The notes under the pieces were generated by a model. That model made no database searches. It saw only the letters and a list, made by a program, of their open reading frames with translations, and had not been told where the DNA came from. DNA of 64,000 bases from Dokdonella sp. (GTDB lineage: Bacteria > Pseudomonadota > Gammaproteobacteria > Xanthomonadales > Rhodanobacteraceae), in contig NZ_JAGIAG010000001.1 in assembly GCF_017744955.1 (NCBI RefSeq), forward strand, positions 558,001 to 622,000, in the 5' to 3' direction. Of the stretch, positions 1-9,466 are shown one piece after another. The translations under genes were made by a program, and so were the position numbers. How positions within the stretch are numbered: position 1 is the first letter of the stretch; each line of letters opens with the position of its first letter.

Positions 1-348
1 ACGCCGGGCATGTTCGCCGACGTCGAGGTCGCGGTGGGCACGAAGGAGTCGATGCTGACGCTGCCGCAGAGCGCGGTGACCTTCAATCCGTACGGCGAAA
101 CGGTGTTCCTCGTCGCGCGCTCCGGCAAGAAGGACGCGCAGGGCAAGGAAGAAGCGCCGACCGCGCAGCAGGCCTTCGTCACCACCGGCGCCAAGCGCGG
201 CGACCAGGTGGCGATCGTGAAGGGAGTCGAGGAGGGCGCCGAGGTCGTCACCAGCGGCCAGCTCAAGCTGAAGAACGGCACGCCGCTGGTCATCGACAAC
301 TCGGTGCAGCCGCCGGATCAAGCCAATCCCAAGCCCCAAGAGCATTGA
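1..348 (+). CDS. RND efflux periplasmic adaptor (membrane fusion protein), C-terminal fragment
   Basis: The reading frame is open from the first base (Thr-Pro-Gly-Met-Phe-Ala-Asp) to a TGA at 346-348, so the 5' part lies outside the window. The visible ~115 residues match the C-terminal membrane-proximal region of HlyD/AcrA-type adaptors: PGMFADVEV, a segment with a VTFNPYGETVFLV strand, then GDQVAIVKGVEEGAEVVTSGQLKLKNGTPL. Such adaptors sit in the periplasm, anchored to the inner membrane, and connect an RND pump to an outer-membrane channel. The pump gene follows 85 bases downstream on the same strand, which supports the assignment and an operon. Substrate cannot be inferred. Confidence 0.9.
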   Translation, partial: TPGMFADVEVAVGTKESMLTLPQSAVTFNPYGETVFLVARSGKKDAQGKEEAPTAQQAFVTTGAKRGDQVAIVKGVEEGAEVVTSGQLKLKNGTPLVIDNSVQPPDQANPKPQEH

Positions 349-433
349 GGCGCCCGATCCACATCCAGGATTGCCAAGCTGACGGCACGTCCTTCCCGCA
401 CAGGCGGGAACGGCGGGCCCGCGGAAACTGCCC

Positions 434-3400
434 ATGAATTTCACCGACATCTTCATCAAGAAACCCGTGCTGGCGATCGTCGTCAGCCTGCTGATCCTCG
501 TGCTCGGATTGCGCTCGATCAGCGATCTTTCGGTGCGCCAGTACCCGAAGACCGAGAACGCGGTCGTGACCGTGTCGACGACGTACTACGGCGCCGACGC
601 GCAGACGATCGCCGGCTTCATCACGCAGCCGCTGGAACAGGCGATCGCGCAGGCGCAGGGCATCGACTACCTGTCCTCCTCGAGCCTGTCGGGCGTGTCG
701 ACGATCACCGCGACATTGCAGCTCAACTACGACTCGAACCGCGCGCTGACCGAGATCCAGACCCAGGTCAGCTCGGTGCGCAACCAGCTGCCGCCGCAGG
801 CGCAGCAGCCGATCATCTCGGTCGCGGTCGGCGAGACCACCGCCGCGATGTACCTCGGCTTCTACAGCAACACGCTGCCGACCAACAACATCACCGACTA
901 CCTGATCCGCGTGGTCAAGCCGCAGCTCGACTCGATCGCCGGCGTGCAGACCGCCGAGCTGCTCGGCGCGCGCCAGTTCGCGCTGCGCGCGTGGCTCGAT
1001 CCGGCGCGCATGGCCGCGCACGGCGTCACCGCCGGCGACGTCTATTCCGCGCTGTCGGCGAACAACTACCTGACCGCGGTCGGCGCCAGCAAGGGCGACG
1101 CGGTGACGGTGCCGCTGACGGCCTCGACGGATCTGCACTCGGTCGAGGAGTTCCGCCGGCTCGTCGTGCGGCAGAAGGACGGCGCGATCGTGCGCCTCGA
1201 GGACGTCGCCAACGTCGTGCTCGGCGCCGAGGACTACGATTCGGCGACCGCGCTGAACGGGCAGCAGTCGGTGTTCCTCGGCGTCAAGGTCGCGCCGGAC
1301 GCGAACGTGCTCGACGTCGCCGCGCGCGTGCGCGAGGTGTTCCCGGAGATCCAGAAGCAGCTGCCGACGGGGCTCAGCGCGAACATCGGCTACGACGCCA
1401 CCAACTTCATCAACACCTCGATCGCCGAAGTGGTCAAGACGCTGGTCGAGGCGCTGGTGATCGTCACGATCGTGATCTTCCTGTTCATGGGCAGCTTCCG
1501 CGCGGTGATCATCCCGGTGGTGGCGATGCCGCTGTCGCTGGTCGGCACGTTCTTCGTGATGCTCGCGCTCGGCTACTCGATCAACCTGATCACGCTGCTC
1601 GCGCTGGTGCTGGCGATCGGCCTGGTCGTCGACGACGCGATCATCGTGGTCGAGAACGTCGACCGCCACATGAAGGAGGAAGGCAAGACGCCGATGCAGG
1701 CGGCCCTGCTCGCCGCGCGCGAGCTCGGCGGGCCGATCCTCGCGATGACCATCGTGCTGATCGCGGTGTACGTGCCGATCGGCTTCCAGGGCGGCCTGAC
1801 CGGCGCGCTGTTCACCGAGTTCGCCTTCGTGCTGGCCGGTTCGGTCACCGTCTCGGCGGTGGTCGCGCTGGCGCTGTCGCCGATGATGTGCTCGCGCTTC
1901 TTCAAGGCCGAGCAGGAAAGCGGCCGCTTCGTGCAGTTCATCGACCGCCAGTTCGAGCGCCTGCATCGAGGCTACGAACGCCGCCTGCACGGCACGCTGG
2001 AGACCTGGATCGTGCCGGTGGTGATGGGCGTGTTGCTGCTCGGCGGCACCGTGTTCCTGTTCATGAACTCCAAGTCGGAACTGGCGCCGGAAGAGGACCA
2101 GGGCATCGTCGTCGGCATGTCGCTGGGCGCGCCGAACGCCTCGCCGGCGCAGACCGTCTCGGTCATGAACCAGGCCTACGACGTGGCCAGGACGCTGCCG
2201 GAAAGCGACCTGGTGTTCCAGTTCACCGGCTTCTCCGGCCCGAACTCGGCGCTGACCGGCATCGTGTTCAAGCCCTGGGACCAGCGCACGCGCAGCGCGC
2301 ACGTCATGCAGGAGGAACTGCAGGCCAAGTGGAGCGGCATCGCGGCGGCGAACACGGTCGCGTTCCAGTTCCCGGCGCTGCCGGGTGCGAGCGGCATGCC
2401 GGTCGAGGTGGTGATGAAGACCACCGAGCCGTTCGAGAACCTGTACCAGGTCTCGCAGGCGGTGCTCGACAAGTTGCAGAAGAGCGGCCTGTTCTTCTTC
2501 GTCGACACCAACCTGAAGATCGACAAGCCGCAGAGCACGGTCGCGATCGATCGCGACCTGGTCGCCACGCTCGGCCTGACCCAGCAGGACGTCGGCGCTT
2601 CGCTCGGCGCCGCGCTCGGCGGCGGCTACGTCAACTACTTCTCGATCGCCGGGCGTTCGTACAAGGTGATCCCGCAGGTGTTGCAGACCGACCGGCTGAA
2701 TCCGGAGCAGGTGCTGGACAACTACATCCGCGTGAGCGACGGCTCGGTGATTCCGTCCTCGACCATCGCCACGATCAAGAACGAAGTCGTGCCGCAGTCG
2801 CTGACGCGCTTCCAGCAGCTCAACTCGGTGACCTTCCAGGGCGTGCCGATGGTCGCGCAGGGCGAGGCGATCGCGTTCGTCGAGCAGACCATCCGCGAGA
2901 CGGCGCCGAGCACCTACCAGATCGACCACTCCGGCCAGGCGCGCCAGTTCGTCACCGAGTCGGGCGGCTTCGCCCTGACCCTGCTGTTCGCGGTGATCAT
3001 CGTGTTCCTGGCGCTGGCGGCGCAGTTCAACTCCCTGCGCGATCCGATCGTGATCCTGGTGTCGGTGCCGATGGCGCTGTTCGGCGCGCTGGTGTTCATC
3101 AACATCCTGCCCGGCCTGGTCGGCATGAAGGCGATCGGCTTCGGCTGGAACACCTCGCTGAACATCTACACGCAGGTCGGACTGGTCACGCTGATGGGCC
3201 TGATCTCCAAGCACGGCATCCTGATCGTGCAGTTCGCCAACGAGATGCAGCGCGCCGGCATGGGCAAGCGCGAGGCGATCGAGCACGCCTCGGCGGTGCG
3301 CCTGCGTCCGATCCTGATGACCACCGCGGCGATGGTGCTCGGCGTGATTCCGCTGGTGATGGCCTCCGGCGCCGGCGCCGCGGGCCGTTTCAACATGGGC

Positions 3401-3544
3401 CTGGTGATCTCGACCGGTCTGACCATCGGCACGCTGTTCACGCTGTTCGTGGTGCCGGCGTTCTACATGCTGCTGGCCGAGGACCACCACGCCGAGAAGG
3501 CCAAGGACGTGACCGCCGGCCTCGACGAGGCGGCGCTCGCCTGA
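434..3544 (+). CDS. RND multidrug efflux pump, HAE1 family inner-membrane transporter
   Basis: This 1036-residue protein has the normal length and layout of AcrB/MexB/MdtB-type pumps: an N-terminal TM helix (about 10-28), a large periplasmic loop, a cluster of TM helices from about 335, a second periplasmic loop from about 560 and a C-terminal TM bundle. The TM4 motif GLVVDDAIIVVENV carries the paired Asp residues of proton relay, and the C-terminal half has SKHGILIVQFANEM. It would export hydrophobic or toxic compounds by proton antiport as a trimer with the adaptor encoded just upstream. No outer-membrane factor gene follows here; a strong hairpin lies directly downstream. Start ATG is at the usual position MNFTDIFIKKPVLA. 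Confidence 0.95.
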   Translation: MNFTDIFIKKPVLAIVVSLLILVLGLRSISDLSVRQYPKTENAVVTVSTTYYGADAQTIAGFITQPLEQAIAQAQGIDYLSSSSLSGVSTITATLQLNYDSNRALTEIQTQVSSVRNQLPPQAQQPIISVAVGETTAAMYLGFYSNTLPTNNITDYLIRVVKPQLDSIAGVQTAELLGARQFALRAWLDPARMAAHGVTAGDVYSALSANNYLTAVGASKGDAVTVPLTASTDLHSVEEFRRLVVRQKDGAIVRLEDVANVVLGAEDYDSATALNGQQSVFLGVKVAPDANVLDVAARVREVFPEIQKQLPTGLSANIGYDATNFINTSIAEVVKTLVEALVIVTIVIFLFMGSFRAVIIPVVAMPLSLVGTFFVMLALGYSINLITLLALVLAIGLVVDDAIIVVENVDRHMKEEGKTPMQAALLAARELGGPILAMTIVLIAVYVPIGFQGGLTGALFTEFAFVLAGSVTVSAVVALALSPMMCSRFFKAEQESGRFVQFIDRQFERLHRGYERRLHGTLETWIVPVVMGVLLLGGTVFLFMNSKSELAPEEDQGIVVGMSLGAPNASPAQTVSVMNQAYDVARTLPESDLVFQFTGFSGPNSALTGIVFKPWDQRTRSAHVMQEELQAKWSGIAAANTVAFQFPALPGASGMPVEVVMKTTEPFENLYQVSQAVLDKLQKSGLFFFVDTNLKIDKPQSTVAIDRDLVATLGLTQQDVGASLGAALGGGYVNYFSIAGRSYKVIPQVLQTDRLNPEQVLDNYIRVSDGSVIPSSTIATIKNEVVPQSLTRFQQLNSVTFQGVPMVAQGEAIAFVEQTIRETAPSTYQIDHSGQARQFVTESGGFALTLLFAVIIVFLALAAQFNSLRDPIVILVSVPMALFGALVFINILPGLVGMKAIGFGWNTSLNIYTQVGLVTLMGLISKHGILIVQFANEMQRAGMGKREAIEHASAVRLRPILMTTAAMVLGVIPLVMASGAGAAGRFNMGLVISTGLTIGTLFTLFVVPAFYMLLAEDHHAEKAKDVTAGLDEAALA

Positions 3545-3556
3545 TCGTCCCGAGCG

Positions 3557-3598
3557 CGGCGCGCGGCCACGGCGGATGCCGCGGCCGCGCGCCGTTTT
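3557..3598 (+). terminator. Rho-independent terminator of the RND operon
   Basis: A perfect 12-bp GC stem (3557-3568 pairing with 3583-3594) encloses a loop that can itself fold (GGC/GCC), followed by TTTT. It lies 13 bases after the pump stop codon and before the next gene. Confidence 0.7.
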
Positions 3599-3650
3599 CG
3601 CGTCCGGGACCAAGATTGGCTTAAGGTTCCGCCGCTAGACTGCGGCCACC

Positions 3651-5177
3651 ATGCCGCCCACCTCTTCCCTCGCGATCCCCGCCGCCACGCGCCGCGCCTG
3701 GCTGCTCGTCGTCTGCGTGCTGCTGTACGCCTGCGTCCTGCAAGGCATGCGCCCGCTGTATTCGCCGGACGAGGGCCGCTACACCAACGTCGCGCTCGGC
3801 ATGCTCGACAGCGGCGACTGGATGCGGCCGATGCTGCATCCGGAGGTCGAGCACTGGTCGAAGCCGCCGCTGACCTACTGGAGCATCGCGACCAGCTTCG
3901 TCGTGTTCGGCCGCAGCGAGTTCGCCGCGCGCCTGCCGGGCACGCTCGCCTTCGGCTGCACGATCCTGCTGCTCGGGCGGCTCGGGCGCCGCTTCGTGCC
4001 GGAGCAGCCGTGGTTGCCGGCGCTGGTCTACGCGAGCTTCGTGTTTCCTTCGCTGGCGGCGAACCTGGTCACCACCGATTCGCTGCTCGCGTTGTGGGAG
4101 ACCTTGCAGGTCGTCGTCTTCGTCGAGCTGTGGCACGCGGCGACGCCGCAGGCCGCGCGCCGCGCACGTCTTCTGCTCGGTCTCGCCGCCGGTCTCGCCT
4201 TCATGACCAAGGGACCGCCGGGCCTGCTCGCGCTCGGTGCGTGTCTGGTGTTCGCGTTCTGGAGCGAGCGCTGGCGCGGATTGTGGCGCGCGTTCGGCTG
4301 GGACGCGCTGCTGGTGTTCCTGGTCGTCGGCGGCACCTGGTATGCGGTGATCGCCTGGCGCGAACCCGCTGTGCTGCGCTACTTCCTGGTCGAGGAAGTG
4401 GTCAACCGCGTCGCCAGCGACAAGATGCACCGCAACGCCGAGTGGTACGGCGCGCTCAAGGTGTATCTGCCGACTTTGCTGGTCGGCAGCCTGCCGTGGC
4501 TGCCGGTGCTGGTCGGCGGCGCGTGGAAGCATCGTCATGGCGTGCTCGCGCGCCTGCGCGCGGACGACCAACGGAAACTGCTCGCCTGCTGGCTGCTGCT
4601 GCCGCTGGCGGTGTTCGTCGTCGCGCGTTCGCGCCTGCCGCTGTACGTGCTGCCGCTGTTCGCGCCGCTGGCGGTACTGACGGCGCGGATGCTGGTGCCG
4701 CTGAATCTGCGCTCGCGCGGCGTTCTCGCGCTGGTCTGCGCCTGGTGCGCGGCGCTGGTGCTGGCGCGCGCAGTGCCGGCGTGGCTCGACGTCGACGGCG
4801 ACGACCGTCGCCTCGCGGCGGAGATCCGCGCGCAGCTCGCGCCGGTGCCGGACGAGGTCGCCTTCGTCGACACGGCGCCGCGCTTCGGCTTGCGCTTCTA
4901 CCTCGGCAGCAAGATCGAACGGCTCGACCTGCCGGGCGAATCGCCGACGCCGCAGGCCGAGGATCTGTCGACCGAGGTCACCGAATCGGAAGGCTGCCGC
5001 CTGCTGGTCGTACGCGAGGAGCAGCGCGATGCACTGGAACGCGCACTGCTCGCGCACCAGATCGAATGGTGGCGGCTGCGCGACGCGCGCGGCTACGCCC
5101 TGCTCGCCGAGATCGCCGAGGACTGCGCCTGGAAAGCGCAGCCGGACGGCCGCATGACGGAGAATGCGCACCCTTGA
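3651..5177 (+). CDS. ArnT/PMT-like membrane glycosyltransferase
   Basis: The 508-residue protein has about ten hydrophobic segments in the N-terminal 370 residues and a soluble C-terminal domain. The first periplasmic loop contains [21 protein letters not shown] and [10 protein letters not shown], the pattern of GT83/ArnT-type dolichyl- or undecaprenyl-phosphosugar transferases (acidic DE motif followed by KPPL). The family transfers a sugar from a polyprenyl-phosphate donor to lipid A or another acceptor on the periplasmic side. Acceptor and sugar are unknown here: no arn operon genes are nearby. A TAGACT hexamer at 3636-3641 could be a -10 element. The gene is followed closely by queF, 37 bases downstream. 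Confidence 0.85.
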   Translation: MPPTSSLAIPAATRRAWLLVVCVLLYACVLQGMRPLYSPDEGRYTNVALGMLDSGDWMRPMLHPEVEHWSKPPLTYWSIATSFVVFGRSEFAARLPGTLAFGCTILLLGRLGRRFVPEQPWLPALVYASFVFPSLAANLVTTDSLLALWETLQVVVFVELWHAATPQAARRARLLLGLAAGLAFMTKGPPGLLALGACLVFAFWSERWRGLWRAFGWDALLVFLVVGGTWYAVIAWREPAVLRYFLVEEVVNRVASDKMHRNAEWYGALKVYLPTLLVGSLPWLPVLVGGAWKHRHGVLARLRADDQRKLLACWLLLPLAVFVVARSRLPLYVLPLFAPLAVLTARMLVPLNLRSRGVLALVCAWCAALVLARAVPAWLDVDGDDRRLAAEIRAQLAPVPDEVAFVDTAPRFGLRFYLGSKIERLDLPGESPTPQAEDLSTEVTESEGCRLLVVREEQRDALERALLAHQIEWWRLRDARGYALLAEIAEDCAWKAQPDGRMTENAHP

Positions 5178-5214
5178 CCGCTTTGCGCGCCGACATGCCC
5201 ACGGAACGACACCG

Positions 5215-6042
5215 ATGACCACGCCCCATCTCAGCCCGCTCGGCCAGGCAGTCGCCTACGCCAGCCGCTACGACGCGAGCCTGCTGTTCCCGATTCCGCG
5301 CGCGCAGGGCCGCGCGGAACTCGGCCTCGGCGATGCGCCGCCGTTCCACGGCGTGGACGTCTGGAACGCCTACGAACTGTCCTGGCTCGACGCGCGCGGC
5401 AAGCCGCAGATCGCGCTGGCCGAATTCCGCGTGCCGGCGTCCTCGCCGGCGATCGTCGAGTCGAAATCGTTCAAGCTCTACCTCAACAGCTTCAACCAGG
5501 AGCGCGTCGGCGACGCGCAGGCGCTGCGTGCGCTGCTCGTGCGCGATCTCTCGGCGGCGGCGGGCGCGCCGGTCGAGGTCGCGATCCTGCCGCCCGAACG
5601 CTTCGCGCAGGCGGGGTTCGCCGAACTCGACGGCGAATCGCTCGATTCGCTCGACGTGGCGATCGACGACTACGGCCCGCCGAACGCCGCGCACCTGCGC
5701 CTCGCCGACGCCGCCGGCGAGGCCGAGGAAAGCCTGACCTCGAACCTGCTGAAGTCCAACTGCCCGGTGACCGGCCAGCCGGACTGGGCCAGCGTGCAGA
5801 TCCGCTACGCCGGCCGGCGCATCGATCGCGCCGGCTTGTTGCGCTACCTGGTCTCCTTCCGCGAGCACGCCGGCTTCCACGAGCAATGCGTCGAGCGCAT
5901 CTACGTCGACCTGATGCGGCGCTGCGCACCGGCGCGGCTCGAGGTCTACGCGCGCTACACGCGACGCGGCGGGCTCGACATCAACCCGTGGCGCGCGAGC
6001 CACGCCGGCGCGCCGCCCAACCCGCGCGGCGCGCGGCAGTAG
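5215..6042 (+). CDS. queF: NADPH-dependent 7-cyano-7-deazaguanine reductase (PreQ0 reductase)
   Basis: QueF reduces the nitrile PreQ0 to the amine PreQ1 in the cytoplasm, the last step before insertion into tRNA for queuosine. The 275-residue product is the long E. coli YqcD-type form with two tandem T-fold halves. Visible signatures are [14 protein letters not shown], the catalytic region [18 protein letters not shown] with its active-site Cys, the Asp of that segment, and [13 protein letters not shown]. An upstream in-frame ATG at 5164 lies inside the previous gene, so the ATG at 5215 ([11 protein letters not shown]) is preferred; it fits the family length. No other queuosine genes are in the window. 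Confidence 0.95.
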   Translation: MTTPHLSPLGQAVAYASRYDASLLFPIPRAQGRAELGLGDAPPFHGVDVWNAYELSWLDARGKPQIALAEFRVPASSPAIVESKSFKLYLNSFNQERVGDAQALRALLVRDLSAAAGAPVEVAILPPERFAQAGFAELDGESLDSLDVAIDDYGPPNAAHLRLADAAGEAEESLTSNLLKSNCPVTGQPDWASVQIRYAGRRIDRAGLLRYLVSFREHAGFHEQCVERIYVDLMRRCAPARLEVYARYTRRGGLDINPWRASHAGAPPNPRGARQ

Positions 6043-6181
6043 GCGCCGCCCGGCGATTCTTCACGGGCCTGTCACATGGCCGGCGTTGCGATTTGTAATC
6101 CTTCGGGACGGGCTGTGCTCACCCGCCGTTAAGCGGAATGGGGTGTAATGTTCAGCTTCGTAACGGAGAGGAGACCGGACG

Positions 6182-6490
6182 ATGGGCAGCGACCCGAACA
6201 AACCGAACTTTTCGAATGTGCAGAGCGGCGCGCAGACGACGGCGCCGGTTCCACCGAAGGCGGATTTCAGCAACGTGCAGTCCGGCGTCACCTCGACCGC
6301 ACCGGCCGAGCCGCCGGCGCCCGCCACCTACACCGTGGCCAAGGGCGACAGCCTTTCGAAGATCGCCAAGAAGGTGCTCGGCAACGCGAACCGCTGGCGC
6401 GAGATCTTCGACGCCAATCGCGACCAGCTCGACAATCCCGACCTGATCCAGCCGGGCCAGGTCCTGAAACTTCCCGCCGACAAAGCCTGA
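6182..6490 (+). CDS. Small LysM-domain protein
   Basis: 102 residues with a single LysM domain at about 49-98 (YTVAKGDSLSKIAKKVLG to QPGQVLKLPA), a domain that binds peptidoglycan-type glycans. The N-terminal half holds two copies of FSNVQSG followed by a Thr-Ala-Pro stretch, so it is a short low-complexity repeat linker. No signal peptide is visible; similar small LysM proteins (YgaU-like) are cytoplasmic or membrane associated. A good ribosome site (GAGGAG, 6168-6173) precedes the ATG. It lies 19 bases upstream of a lipoprotein gene, and a single terminator follows both, so they are probably co-transcribed. Confidence 0.85.
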   Translation: MGSDPNKPNFSNVQSGAQTTAPVPPKADFSNVQSGVTSTAPAEPPAPATYTVAKGDSLSKIAKKVLGNANRWREIFDANRDQLDNPDLIQPGQVLKLPADKA

Positions 6491-6509
6491 CCCACGGAGA
6501 CACAAGACG

Positions 6510-7004
6510 ATGAAGATCCAACGCCAACACGTCACCCTGATCGTCGCGCTGGCCGGCGCGCTCGCGCTCTCCGCCTGCGGCAAGAAGGAAGAACCCGCTC
6601 CGCCGCCGGCCGCGACTCCGGCCCCGGCGCCCGCGCCGACCACGCCGCCGCCGGCCGCGACGCCGGCTCCCGCTCCGGTCGCCGTCGCCTCGGTCGATCT
6701 CGGCAACGCGGTCGACGCCGAAGGCAAGAAGGTGACGGCGCCGATGACCACCTTCGCCGCGAAGGACACCATCTACGCCGCCGTCTCGACCACCGGCAGC
6801 GCGCCGACCGCGACGCTGACCGCGAAGTGGACCTACCAGGACGGCCAGCTGGTCAATTCCTCCGACCAGCCGCTCGCGCCGAACGGCGACGCCGTGACCA
6901 CCTTCCACATCGCCAAGCCGGACGGCTGGCCGGCCGGCAACTACAAGGTCGAGATCCTGCTGGACGGCAAGTCCGTCGCCACCAAGGACTTCAGCGTCAA
7001 GTGA
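6510..7004 (+). CDS. Lipoprotein with Pro/Ala linker and beta-sandwich-like domain
   Basis: 164 residues. The N-terminus is a lipoprotein signal with lipobox LSAC (Cys at about 23), followed by charged KKEE and a Pro/Ala-rich spacer to about residue 55. The rest (VDLGNAVDAEGKKVT... WTYQDGQLVN... GNYKVEILLDGKSVATKDFSVK) reads as a beta-sandwich of the kind seen in extracellular Ig-like domains. It should be an outer- or inner-membrane lipoprotein facing the periplasm; its function is unknown. It follows the LysM gene by 19 bases and ends at a strong terminator. Confidence 0.8.
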   Translation: MKIQRQHVTLIVALAGALALSACGKKEEPAPPPAATPAPAPAPTTPPPAATPAPAPVAVASVDLGNAVDAEGKKVTAPMTTFAAKDTIYAAVSTTGSAPTATLTAKWTYQDGQLVNSSDQPLAPNGDAVTTFHIAKPDGWPAGNYKVEILLDGKSVATKDFSVK

Positions 7005-7042
7005 CGACCGCCGCCGCGGCTCGCGGCGCGGTGTGACTCTCG

Positions 7043-7074
7043 AGAAGCGCGGAGCGATCCGCGCTTCTTTTTTT
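7043..7074 (+). terminator. Strong rho-independent terminator after the LysM-lipoprotein pair
   Basis: An 11-bp perfect stem (7043-7053 with 7058-7068), loop GCGA, and a run of T from 7068 to 7074. It is 39 bases downstream of the lipoprotein stop codon. Confidence 0.92.
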
Positions 7075-7236
7075 GTTCGTGCATCCCGCCCGGCGAGGAG
7101 ATCGGCCGCCTGCGCGGCCCCGTCGATGTGACTTTCGGTGAGGAAGCGTGTCGAACTGCCGCGTTTACCATTCTTCACTGGAGAGTTGGACCACACCCCC
7201 TTCAAATGTGCGGCACGTCACAATCAGGGGTGTGTC

Positions 7237-8457
7237 ATGCAAGGCAGTCACGATTTCGGACTGGTCGTCCTTTCCTATGTCATCGCGTCGCTGGCCGGCT
7301 TCGTCGCGATCGAGTTCGCCTCGCGCATGCGCGTGCACGGCGCCAATCGCGTGCCGTGGCTGATCGGCGGCGCGCTGGCGATGGGAACCGGCATCTGGTC
7401 GATGCACTTCGTCGGCATGACCGCGTTTTCCCTGCCGGTGCCGATCAGCTACGACACTGGCATCACCTTGCTGTCCTGGGTCGCCGCGGTCGCGGTGTCC
7501 GCGCTGGCGCTCTACCTGGTCGGCTACGGGCAGCTCAAGCACTGGACGCTCGCCGTCGGCGCGCTGGTGATGGGCGCCGGCATCTGCGTGATGCACTACA
7601 GCGGCATGTGGGCGATGCGCATGGACCCGGGCATCAGCTACCAGCCGGCCCTGTTCGCCGCTTCCGCCGCCATCGCGGTGGCCGCCTCCGGCGCGGCGCT
7701 GGTGATCATCGCCTACCTCAAGGAAGTGCGCAGCTGGCGCGACGTGGCGATGCGCGTCGGCGCCGCGCTGATCATGGGCGTGGCCGTGGTCGGCATGCAC
7801 TACACCGGCATGGCCGCCGCCGAGTTCGCCAACGGCGCGTTCTGCTCGACCGGAAACCAGCTGCTCGCCGACGAGCTGCCGATCCCGACCACGCTCGGCA
7901 CCTTGCTGATCCTCGGTTTCGGCATCGCCTTCACCGTGATCGACGCGCGTGAAGTCACCGCGGCGCGCCGCGCCGCGCGCGAGCGCGAGACGCGCGTGCG
8001 CCATCTCGCCTTCGCCGACCGCGAGACCGGCCTGCCGAACCGCGCGCGCCTGTCGCAGCTGATCGTCGAGCGGATCCGCGCGCGCACGGCCGACGGCTTC
8101 GCCCTGGTGACCTTCCGCGTCGAAGGCCGCAACGGCCGCGCGCCGACCGCCGAAGTGATGTCGTGGATGCGCGAGCGCATCAGCCAGGCGCTGCCGGGCG
8201 TGACCATCGCCCGGACGCAGCCGGAACACCTGGTCGTGATGATCGACGGCCGCGTCGACGACGTGACGCAGGCCTGCGCGCCGCTGATCACCCTGCTGCG
8301 CCGCGAATTCGCGGTGCAGAATCGCTACCAGCTCGTCACCAACAGCGCGCATTGCCCGAGCGACGGCGACAACGCGCAGTGGCTGCTGCTGCGCGCGGCG
8401 CCGAAGTCGGCCATCGCGGACCATTTCGCGCCGGCGCCGATGCTCAAGCCGGCCTGA
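7237..8457 (+). CDS. MHYT-domain membrane sensor with degenerate GGDEF-like C-terminal domain
   Basis: The 406-residue protein starts with seven predicted membrane helices bearing the MHYT repeats MHFVGM, MHYSGM and MHYTGM, which are proposed to bind copper and sense O2, CO or NO. The C-terminal part begins LAFADRETGLPNRARLSQLI, the usual entry of a GGDEF domain, but the GG[DE]EF active-site motif is absent, so no diguanylate cyclase activity is expected. ATG 7237 was chosen over an upstream ATG (7138) because it begins directly before the first helix and has AGGGG at 7226-7230. It may act as a receptor domain or protein-binding sensor. The gene stands alone and converges with degV. Confidence 0.85.
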   Translation: MQGSHDFGLVVLSYVIASLAGFVAIEFASRMRVHGANRVPWLIGGALAMGTGIWSMHFVGMTAFSLPVPISYDTGITLLSWVAAVAVSALALYLVGYGQLKHWTLAVGALVMGAGICVMHYSGMWAMRMDPGISYQPALFAASAAIAVAASGAALVIIAYLKEVRSWRDVAMRVGAALIMGVAVVGMHYTGMAAAEFANGAFCSTGNQLLADELPIPTTLGTLLILGFGIAFTVIDAREVTAARRAARERETRVRHLAFADRETGLPNRARLSQLIVERIRARTADGFALVTFRVEGRNGRAPTAEVMSWMRERISQALPGVTIARTQPEHLVVMIDGRVDDVTQACAPLITLLRREFAVQNRYQLVTNSAHCPSDGDNAQWLLLRAAPKSAIADHFAPAPMLKPA

Positions 8458-8471
8458 TCGCGTCGATCCGC

Positions 8472-8502
8472 GCGAAGGGCGCCGGCGATCGGCGCCCTTC
8501 GC
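8472..8502. terminator. Bidirectional hairpin between convergent genes
   Basis: A perfect 12-bp stem (8472-8483 with 8491-8502) and 7-base loop lie between the stop codons of the MHYT and DegV genes. There is no T-tract on either side, so termination efficiency is uncertain. Confidence 0.5.
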
Positions 8503-8527
8503 CTCAGGCGGGCGCCGCCCGTTCTGC

Positions 8528-9466
8528 CTAGAACGCGTATTCCTCCGCCGCGAAGCCGAGCGTGACCGCGCCGGTGCCGACGTTGATCATGCCGGTCACG
8601 CTCATCGGGCTCTCGTAGACCTCGACCGCGCATTCCGCGCACGTCGCCTTCAGCTCCGCGTAACCCGGCAGCGCGGCGAGATCGGCGAGGTCACCGCCGT
8701 AGCTGACGCACAGGATCGGCGTCAGCAGACCCGCGCGCACGCGCTGCGCGGCGTGGCCGAACAGCACTTCCGCGCCGTGCTCGAAGCCACGCAGCTTGGC
8801 CACCGGCCCCGTCTCGCCGCGATACCCGCGCAGCAGCGGCTTGATGTCCAGCGCGGTGCCAAGCGCGGCGCTGAACCAGCCGACGCTGCGATCGCCTTTC
8901 TTCTGCGCGCGCGCCCGCAGGTAGTACAGGTCGCGCGGCAGCATGTAGCCGTAGGTGTTGCGCGCGATCAGCTCGATGCGCTCGCGCATCTGCCCCGGAT
9001 TCTGCCCGGCCGCGCGCAGGCGCACCGCTTCCACCGCCGTCACGCCCTGCGCGGCGAACAGGTTCTCGGTGTCGATCACGCGCAGCAGGAACGGCCCCGG
9101 CACGCCGGCGGCCTGGCGGATCGGCCGGTAGTCCTTGAGGATCGCGTAGCTCGCGCGGCTGGCGTTCGCATGGATCGGGCTGCGCGTGGCCGTGATGGTC
9201 AGGCAGAACACGCAGTCGTAGTCGAGCACGAGGCGGCCGAGGAAGAGGTCGCGGATCTGATCGGCCGAGTAGGGCTCGGTTTCCGCCGCGTGGCCGCGCG
9301 TGCCGAGGTTGTCGTCGAGGAAGCGCTGCCGCACTTCCGGCGAGCGGTCATCGACCAGCGTCTCGCCGTCCAGGTGCACGCCGATCGGCAGCACGGTGAT
9401 CTCGTGCTGCTGCAGGAATTCGGCCGGCAGATCGCAGGCCGAGTCGACGACGATGCCGATGCGCAT
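8528..9466 (-). CDS. DegV family (fatty-acid-binding) protein
   Basis: 312 residues starting MRIGIVVDSACDLPAEFLQQHEITVLPIGVHLDG, the canonical DegV opening. In Firmicutes DegV/FakB proteins bind a fatty acid for phosphorylation by FakA; the role in gammaproteobacteria is unclear. The region that normally reads SSxLSGTY is TITATRSPIHANA here, so the ligand-binding pattern is diverged. The C-terminus ESPMSVTGMINVGTGAVTLGF agrees with the family ending. The ATG at 9464-9466 is preceded by GAGGGGG, which decides it over an in-frame ATG 24 bases upstream. No fakA-like gene is in the window. Confidence 0.85.
   Translation of the reverse strand: MRIGIVVDSACDLPAEFLQQHEITVLPIGVHLDGETLVDDRSPEVRQRFLDDNLGTRGHAAETEPYSADQIRDLFLGRLVLDYDCVFCLTITATRSPIHANASRASYAILKDYRPIRQAAGVPGPFLLRVIDTENLFAAQGVTAVEAVRLRAAGQNPGQMRERIELIARNTYGYMLPRDLYYLRARAQKKGDRSVGWFSAALGTALDIKPLLRGYRGETGPVAKLRGFEHGAEVLFGHAAQRVRAGLLTPILCVSYGGDLADLAALPGYAELKATCAECAVEVYESPMSVTGMINVGTGAVTLGFAAEEYAF

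Noticed and set aside
290..3613. Very long open frame (over 1100 codons) opposite the RND pump gene
   Set aside because: It is antisense to a complete, family-typical pump gene and has His/Arg/Asp-rich noncoding composition caused by GC-rich third positions. The same holds for similar long antisense frames over prlC, hrpB, leuA and ilvD.
3651..5177. Assignment as ArnT (aminoarabinose transferase)
   Set aside because: Only the family-level DE and KPPL motifs are seen and no arnBCADEF genes are nearby, so acceptor and sugar cannot be named.
6510..7004. Pro/Ala repeats as a recombination or phase-variable tract
   Set aside because: The repeats are codon-varied and act as an ordinary lipoprotein linker; there is no exact short tandem repeat.
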